A DNA stretch of 64,000 nucleotides from Macrocybe gigantea (taxonomy: Eukaryota; Basidiomycota; Agaricomycetes; Agaricales; Callistosporiaceae), in the NCBI GenBank assembly GCA_011319805.1, contig SJRY01000138.1, positions 248,001-312,000 of the forward strand, read 5' to 3'. The position numbers were made by a program, and so were the translations under genes. The notes below the pieces were generated by a model, which did not search any database, was not told the origin of the DNA, and saw only the letters and a list, made by a program, of their open reading frames with translations. Shown in pieces: positions 58,003-64,000 of the stretch (its first letter is position 1; each line of letters opens with the position of its first letter).

Positions 58003-59598
58003 ATGAGCAAGAAAAGGCGAGTTTGCGCTCAATTCAAAGTCAGAACTGCTGAAACATTGACACTGCCAACCAGCTCAAAGCTGGATCTCCTCGTTCGTGT
58101 CAGATATGCCAATCCACTCCCGGCCCCGCCTTGTCCGCCAAAACTCCTTCACATCCCCACAAACCCCATGCGCTATGCTCGCCCGCAGTTTCTCAACGCG
58201 ATAGCCAACGACACGCCTCTTCCCATGATCGTCGACGCAGAGTGCGGCATGCCTCTAGACCTCGGCATGTTCCCGTCCCTATGGGAAGAGGATGCCGACG
58301 ACTCTGGTGCGCCTCCTGCTTCCTGCCTGTCTCCGCTCCCACACTGATGCGGCTTTTTGCAAAACCAGGACTCAATCCTGATCCGCGCAACCTCCCGCCT
58401 CTCGATCCAAAAGACGCGTTCTTGCTCAACGACTCTGCAGCCCCGGTATCCAACGGCCCCGCAGGACCCAGCACACCCGCCACGCCTGCACACGTTCCAT
58501 GGCTCCGCAAGACAGAGTACATCAGCCGTGAAGGTGTACAGCGATCGGCAACGCAACACGAACCGTCAGTCCCGTTGCCCCTTCCCGTTGCATGACACCT
58601 CGCCTCATGACTGACCATGCAGAAAACAAAACGTCTCAGCACCCATCGACATCTCTCGTGCCGCGCAGCTCAGAGACATCGAAGCCTCCTTTGTCGCCTG
58701 CAACGACGACTTTTCGCTCGAAACCCTCCGACATCCAAACAAACCCAGCGTCACTGCGCTCGACTCGTACGAGATCCTGCCCGACGCGGACATCTGGCCG
58801 AACCAATATGACCTCTTCAGATTCTCTGAGCGTCCAGGAGAACGGCCCGTTGATGTTTGTTTCGCGTTCCTCTCTGTTTCTTGAAACAAAACAACTGACA
58901 CGCCCTCGTAGATCGACGATCCACGTTTGGACTGTGCCATCCTTCGCCCTATGAAAACAGAGCACGACTCGTTCCTCGCATACTACCTGACAGACGATGA
59001 CGGGTCTGCAATAAAACTCAAGCACAGAAGATACGCTTTGGAACCCTACGAAGCACCAGAGGACCAAGAAGTCTGTCTCTTTCTCGCATTCTGCCAATCA
59101 CACATCCTGACCCCTCCCGCCAAGGAAACGATATTTCACTTTGTGCGCGACTATGAGACGGTCAAGGTCGAACAGGAAGTCCCCAACGAGTTTCTGCTCG
59201 TGCTATACGATGACGAGGCATCGTCAGACGTGGACAGAGAAGGCACAGACGCCGCCGCCCACAGACGGGCCGGCAAAGCCAAGGGCGCCTACTACAAAAA
59301 CATCGAGCGCAAAATGCTGCTCAAGAAGAAACGAGCGAACGTGAGCACTCTCAAACATTTGATTTGTCATCGCGCATTCATGACTTGTCAGATATACGAG
59401 CGATACGAGGACAAGTGGGAGATCATACGTATGACGCATGCAGAGATGAGCAAAGAGGAAGAGGACGAGAGGCAGGAGGCCCTCGCCGAGGTCACTGACC
59501 CTATGTATCTCATTGGCAGAGGAGATGCAGATGCGGATGGTGAAGAGGTCGACGAACCCGGTCTCGTCAGTGCAGGATTGGATTTTTCGTCACGCTGA
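58003..59598 (+). CDS. PAF1: PAF1 complex subunit PAF1
   Basis: Exons 58003-58016, 58074-58306, 58369-58564, 58623-58854, 58912-59070, 59125-59340 and 59392-59598 give 418 residues with no frame breaks. Key segments: KLDLLVRVRYANPLPAPPCP, TNPMRYARPQFLNAIANDTP, MIVDAECGMPLDLGMFPSLW, DYETVKVEQEVPNEFLLVLY and an acidic C-terminus. PAF1 scaffolds the transcription elongation complex that travels with RNA polymerase II and promotes H2B ubiquitination and H3K4/K36 methylation. Exon 1 is 14 nt and intron 1 begins GCGAGT (GC-AG). That intron is 57 nt and stop-free, so retention would only insert 19 residues; the spliced form fits the usual N-terminus better. Introns at 59071-59124 and 59341-59391 are also stop-free. 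Confidence 0.92.
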
Positions 59599-59756
59599 TC
59601 GTTGCTGTATCTTGTTCTCTTGATATTTTCAAAGCACTCCCTTTTCCCCCATATATCATCGTTTTCATGGTTCGCTTGGTGAGCATATCGAACATACAAA
59701 AAAAATAGCACAGTTGCGTGGACGGATGTAGGAAATGTCTGAAAAAAAAGGTCGAA

Positions 59757-60277
59757 CTATGCTTCCGTCAACTCGCGTAGACGACGAATCGTACTGCGAG
59801 CATCGAATTCCTCAGAGTCCGGAAAATGCATGCGCAAGACCGTAAAGACGCACCTGCGGACGGTCGCAGCCGCCGTTGTCGACACCGTCCATGCTCCTCC
59901 AGCGATGACCTTTTTGCACGACTTGCACCCCCAGATTCCTATCGACGACCTCTTCACGGTGTCCTAAAAATTTGCAACATTCATATCCACACGCAGATCC
60001 AAGGAAAAAAGGGGGGAGAAAAGCCCGTCGCTCACTTTGCCGCAGAACGTGCAGGTGTATCTCGCGTGCTGCGAGACTTCCATCTTTTTGACCTGCTTGC
60101 GCAGGGAGGCACCGTAACGCTAGACAGACTCAGCGAATCCAATCCATTTTTTTCGCATCGTTTGAAACTCACAGTGCCGTACTTTCCGGTGATGCCGACC
60201 TTCTTTGTGCGTTTTGTCTAGATGCACCGTTGAGCAACACGCCACGATAGTGCGAGAGAAGGAGAAATGCTGACCAT
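59757..60277 (-). CDS. RPL43: 60S ribosomal protein eL43 (L37Ae)
   Basis: Exons 60275-60277, 60173-60217, 60036-60119, 59854-59963 and 59757-59793 encode exactly 92 residues, the same length as yeast Rpl43. The first coding exon is only the ATG, immediately followed by a GTCAGC donor, a common design in ribosomal protein genes. Sequence: [20 protein letters not shown], then [18 protein letters not shown] and [20 protein letters not shown], ending [13 protein letters not shown]. The four cysteines of the two CxxC pairs (CTFC and CKSC) form the zinc ribbon. It is convergent with PAF1, 158 bp apart. Confidence 0.95.
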
Positions 60278-60428
60278 CTTGAATCGAGGCTTTCTGTGGG
60301 GTCTTGACGGGGTGCGCTGTTCGTGACGATCACCTTTTTGGCGTCCTTGCAGTCAGGTCCGTGAGAATCTGCCAAAGAACTGTATAGTTTCTGGCAAGCC
60401 ACGCCACGTGGACGCAGATATTAGATAT

Positions 60429-60453
60429 GCTTCTTATCTTATCTTATCTTAGC
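60429..60453. repeat. Short (TCTTA)n microsatellite
   Basis: About four copies of a TCTTA/TTATC unit in the intergenic region upstream of eL43. It is a simple tandem repeat with no sign of function. Confidence 0.6.
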
Positions 60454-60631
60454 CTCGTCTCGAATTAAGCAGAGAACAAGTCAATGATGCCTTGCAATTT
60501 CCAGCAGGGTGTGTTGGAAGAGGTGTGACAGTTGTAGAATACGGGTATGTACAGACACAAGACGTGTGAAAAAGATGCATAGGTATTGATCATATTCCGA
60601 TTCCTGGGGTATGAGGGGACATTACTTGTGA

Positions 60632-61938
60632 TCAGAACGCCTTGGCCTCCCCGCCATATCGTTCGGGGAGTTCCTTGAGATCTATAACAGGCGACAAAGA
60701 CTTCTTGATGGTATGCGCGCCAGATCCGACGACGGACATTTTGGCGAGGGTATTCGCGGATATAAGCGGCTTAAACGCCCAGAATATCCATGTCAACAGC
60801 GTCGGCACGTTGACGAAGAATTTCTTGTACTACAGCGAGCACACATGTTACCACGAAAAAGGTTGACGTCATTCGGAAAGACTGACCAAGAGCTCGGGAT
60901 AGTGGCTTTGGAAAATGTTGGTCAACTCGGATGCAGCGGCCTTTGAGTTGGCGTCTCGACTTGCAAGGCTGACTCCCGCATAGTCTAAGTTGCAACCGCC
61001 TGTTATTCAGAGGTTAAATGCAAGGGGAAAAACAAGCTCACCATGTATTTGGACCGTCTGGTCTGTGTTGGTAAAGTCGAGCAGCTCAGCGGTCTTTTCC
61101 ATGAGTGCGACGCGCCAGCTAGCACTGTCATTGAACAAAGCGGCTGGATAGAGCGCGGCACTTGAAATGCTCACCGGATGAACCGTTGCACGTCGCCGAA
61201 TACGACTTTCAAGTCTTGGTTGCCGCCATAGATGTTGTAACTTTACCAGTCAGCACGAGGCAAATAACAGATAATCGGTGACACCTACATAACAGGTCGT
61301 CCATCCTTGTCCTTACCAAAGATATGGCCGACAGAGCCGAAGATGTCCTCTGGGAATTCTTCATTGGGCACTGCATCAATATTAAAAGACTTTCTCCAGC
61401 GCAGTGTATTGACGAGCATTTCCCGGGCCTCATTGATGTTGAGGTTCCTGTATACGAATGCGTTAGGCAGAGCTCACTGTTAACTGAGGTCATACAGTAC
61501 TACCTGGCACGAAGGAACTTCATGAGGATGACGCTGACGCGCGCATCGCTCTTGGGGTACCGTGGGTCAATCTGGACACCCCAGAACGCAATGGGCTGCT
61601 CGCTGGCCTTGGGTCGTCCGGAAAGCTGTCACGGAATATGTCCGATAGCCCTTTCTGCAACGCATTGGTCAGGGCAAACTCCTCGCGGAGAATTTGGGTA
61701 TTGCGCAAACACGAACCCGGAACGCTTTCAAAGCTGTCCATTCCGCCTCGGTGAACTTCTCGGTCAACAGGTTCTGGAGTTCTGGGGCTTCCTCGGCCTG
61801 TTCCTTCTTCTCCTCTTCCTTTTGTTGAGGTTCGGCAGGAGCGGACTCGGACTCGGAGGCGGCGACCACCTCTACAGCGGGTGCTGTGACGGGGGCGGTT
61901 TGCAACGCAGCAGGCGCTGTCTCAATCGTGGACGACAT
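60632..61938 (-). CDS. SFH5: SFH5-type CRAL-TRIO lipid transfer protein
   Basis: Exons 61717-61938, 61504-61654, 61289-61447, 61175-61240, 61042-61118, 60887-60999 and 60632-60829, about 328 residues. An acidic/Ala-rich N-terminus leads to a CRAL-TRIO N helix (LMKFLRARNLNINEAREML, NTLRWRK) and the CRAL-TRIO lipid pocket (EDIFGSVGHIFGKDKDGRPV, NFQSHYPELL-type NIFQSHYPELLYKKFFVNVP). It ends IDLKELPERYGGEAKAF, the Sec14-like end ELP..YGG. SFH5 proteins move phosphatidylinositol between membranes, particularly ER/plasma membrane. One base appears missing near 61613, between FPDDP and KASEQPIAFWGVQIDP. The start is divergent from the SLY41-like gene. Confidence 0.9.
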
Positions 61939-62348
61939 TGCTCGAGTCTGACTTGACCACGCGCAAGCGAGCGTGAGGTTCAGCGCAGCGTGCCAAGCGT
62001 AGCTATGACCTATTTCTAGAAGGAAGTCACATCAGGTAATCAGATAAGATTCCAGAACATTGGTCTCGGCGACGTGCACGGCGACGCGTCCATGGCGTGG
62101 GGATAAACAGAGTGCCTGACACGAAACAGCGATGAAACGGCGTCGAGGGTATAAATCAGGCCTGTGAGACGCGGGCGGATTCAGATGCGGTGTATCAGGC
62201 AATCGCGATCAACTCAAGCGGAGCTGTGTACACAAGTTTGTAGCAAGCTGTTCAGCCAAACCGTCCGCCCTCAAACTCCCCTCTCCTGGTCCTGACCTGA
62301 ATGCTTTGATTTACTCTCGCAGAAAAATCCCGCCGTCTTCGTCAACGC
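61939..62348. promoter_or_regulatory. Divergent promoter region SFH5 / SLY41-like
   Basis: About 410 bp between two divergent starts, GC-rich with several ACGCG and GACG motifs. No TATA box is obvious. It must contain both promoters; individual sites cannot be assigned by eye. Confidence 0.4.
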
Positions 62349-64000
62349 ATGGCTCCCAGCCGTTTGCCAGAAAACGGTTTTGATCCCAGGTTTATGCGTC
62401 TTCACGAAAATTACCCCTCCAACGACCCCAGCTGGGGTATCGACGCCCGCACGCTGCCAGTCCATGCCCATCATGTTGATGATAAGTACGCATCCAAGAG
62501 CACAATAGAAGGCGCAGGCGCCGTGTTTGCTAGATTGCGTGCCGCCATCTCGCAGTTTTGGCCTACTTCTCGGGGGCGGTCGAGCTGGCCTCACTCCGCC
62601 CCCTCCAAGCCGCTCACGCTCGCGGCGCCGTCGTCGTCGAACCTCGTCTTCGTCCTCCTCTGCGCATTGTGGTACACGTCCTCGGCGCTATCGTCTAACA
62701 CGGGCAAAGCTATCCTCATGCAATTTCGCTACCCTGTCACCCTCACCTTTGTGCAGTTCGGATTCGTTGCACTTTACTGCCTCCTTTTCATGTCTCCCGC
62801 GATTCGGTTCACCAAGCTGCGGAAGCCGACATGGGCAATCCTTCAGAACACACTACCTATGGGTATGTTTCAAGTGGGCGGTCATATGTTCTCGAGTATA
62901 GCCATCGCAAGGATTCCCGTCAGCACTGTTCATACCATAAAGGTGACTGTCGTCCACTGCGATGTCATGAACAATCATTGACATGTAGATCAAAAGGCAC
63001 TGTCGCCACTGTTCACGGTCGCAGCGTACGCTCTCCTATTTGGTGTCAGCTACTCGACCAAGACCTACGTCTCCCTCCTCCCCTTGACGATCGGCGTTAT
63101 GCTTGCCTGCTCCTTTGACATGTCAGCTTCAAACGCCATTGGACTGCTATCCTCATTTGGCTCCGCCCTGGTTTTTGTCAGCTCCAACATTTTCTTCAAG
63201 AAAATCATGCCCACCAACGCCGGAAATTCACCCCACACATCTCACAAGCTCGACAAGCTCAATCTGTTGCTATACTCCTCTGGCGTGGCCTTTCTGCTCA
63301 TGTTTCCCCTCTGGATATATCACGACTTGCCCATCTTGTTCTCTTCCAGCACCCATATCGCACATCCCAAAGTTGGCCATGAGACGCCACACTCGGTGGT
63401 CTATTATTTCTTTATGAACGGCACGGTGCATTTTGCTCAGAACATTATTGCTTTTGTGATACTGTCGATGACATCCCCTGTCACATACTCGATCGCCTCG
63501 CTCATCAAACGCGTGGCTGTGATATGTATCGCGATCATCTGGTTCAAGCAGAACATCCACCCGGTTCAAGGATGTGGGATTCTGCTCACGTTCATCGGAT
63601 TGTACTTGTACAATAACGCCAAGTCGGATGTCGAGAAAGGGGAGAAAAAGATGAGAAGAGTTGAAGCTGCCAGGGACTTGATGCTACCCATGACCAAGGA
63701 TGAATCGCAGATGATGAACGCTTCAGACTCTGCAACCGAGGTCGTCGTGGCAGAAACGACCAGCATAGGTCATGGTTTCGTCTACGGACGCCCCAGGAGT
63801 GCAACCACAACTTCACCCCTTCACGCATATCCACACACCATTCACCACCATCAACGACCGAACGCAATGACCAGTCACAATCTCACCATAAAAGTCACCT
63901 CACCTGGATCTAAGACCAGAACCGTGCATCTGGACACTAAGGCTACATCTCCCGTAGACTCGTATCCCTCACCTCCCCCATCCCTGGATTCGCCTCCGTC
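62349..64000 (+). CDS. SLY41: SLY41/TPT-family sugar-phosphate type transporter, 3' partial
   Basis: Exon 62349-62942, a 54-nt intron, and exon 62997 running open past the right edge. The best acceptor is CAAAAG, giving HTIKALSPLFTVAAYALLFG; using the TAG eight bases earlier shifts the frame. The triose-phosphate transporter family pattern is clear: WYTSSALSSNTGKAILMQFR, PVTLTFVQFG, STKTYVSLLPLTIGVMLACS, SNIFFKKIMP, and the last helices TSPVTYSIASLIKRVAVICI and GCGILLTFIGLYLYNNAKSD. Yeast SLY41 is an ER/Golgi member of this family. A long Ser/Pro/His-rich tail follows the last helix and is still open at 64000. Confidence 0.88.

Overview
This window looks like core genome from a filamentous basidiomycete, most likely Agaricomycotina. 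The evidence is dense genes on both strands, very frequent short introns (mostly 47-63 nt, often with a CTRAY-like branch site before the acceptor), a DUF6533 seven-helix membrane protein, a GPI-type chitin deacetylase and several Ser/Pro-rich basidiomycete proteins. There are no plasmid, phage, CRISPR or bacterial operon features, and I see no intact transposon. I built the gene models by hand from reading frames, splice signals and conserved family motifs. Lengths are given after splicing.

Layout, left to right. 1-1920: 3' part of an F-box/RCC1-type repeat gene (+). 2024-2410: two intron-containing tRNA-Pro(AGG) genes in opposite orientation. 2554-4558: unknown basic, Ser-rich protein (-). 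5109-6511: secreted M28 aminopeptidase (+). 7098-9999: ELMO/CED-12 protein (+). 10364-12620: methylenetetrahydrofolate reductase (-). 12786-13227: DUF202 membrane protein (-). 13391-15350: unknown Ser-rich protein (+). 15591-17651: DNA polymerase delta subunit POLD3 with a C-terminal PIP box (+). 18622-20564: vacuolar-type amino acid transporter (+). 20777-23651: R3H-SUZ protein (+). 23874-24509: RPB4 (+). 24556-26718: PUS1 (-). 26923-28797: xylulokinase (-). 29136-32261: TFIP11/NTR1 G-patch splicing factor (-). 32563-35574: S10 serine carboxypeptidase (+). 35800-35883: third tRNA-Pro (-).

Right half. 35991-37636: proteasome ATPase RPT4 (+). 37786-40796: SEC1 (-). 41086-43025: chitin deacetylase (-). 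43547-48384: Rho1 GEF of the ROM2 type (-). 48385-50082: gene-poor. 50083-51666: DUF6533 protein (+). 51751-53986: unknown Ser/Pro-rich protein (+). 54190-56249: TRM82 (+). 56412-57920: Gfo/Idh/MocA dehydrogenase (-). 58003-59598: PAF1 (+). 59757-60277: ribosomal protein eL43 (-). 60632-61938: SFH5-type CRAL-TRIO protein (-). 62349 to the right edge: SLY41/TPT-family transporter (+). The genes are mostly unrelated housekeeping functions; I see no biosynthetic cluster or defence island.

The most interesting signals concern gene structure. (1) Extremely small internal exons: 3 nt in PUS1, 4 nt in the chitin deacetylase, 7, 11 and 12 nt in the carboxypeptidase. (2) Nine introns that appear to use GC-AG borders, about 5% of roughly 175 modelled introns. 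(3) About nineteen single-base frame breaks inside conserved genes, all but one repaired by adding one base. The third most likely reflects assembly error rather than gene decay, because flanking frames, splice sites and catalytic motifs are intact. I did not find a convincing new multi-gene system.
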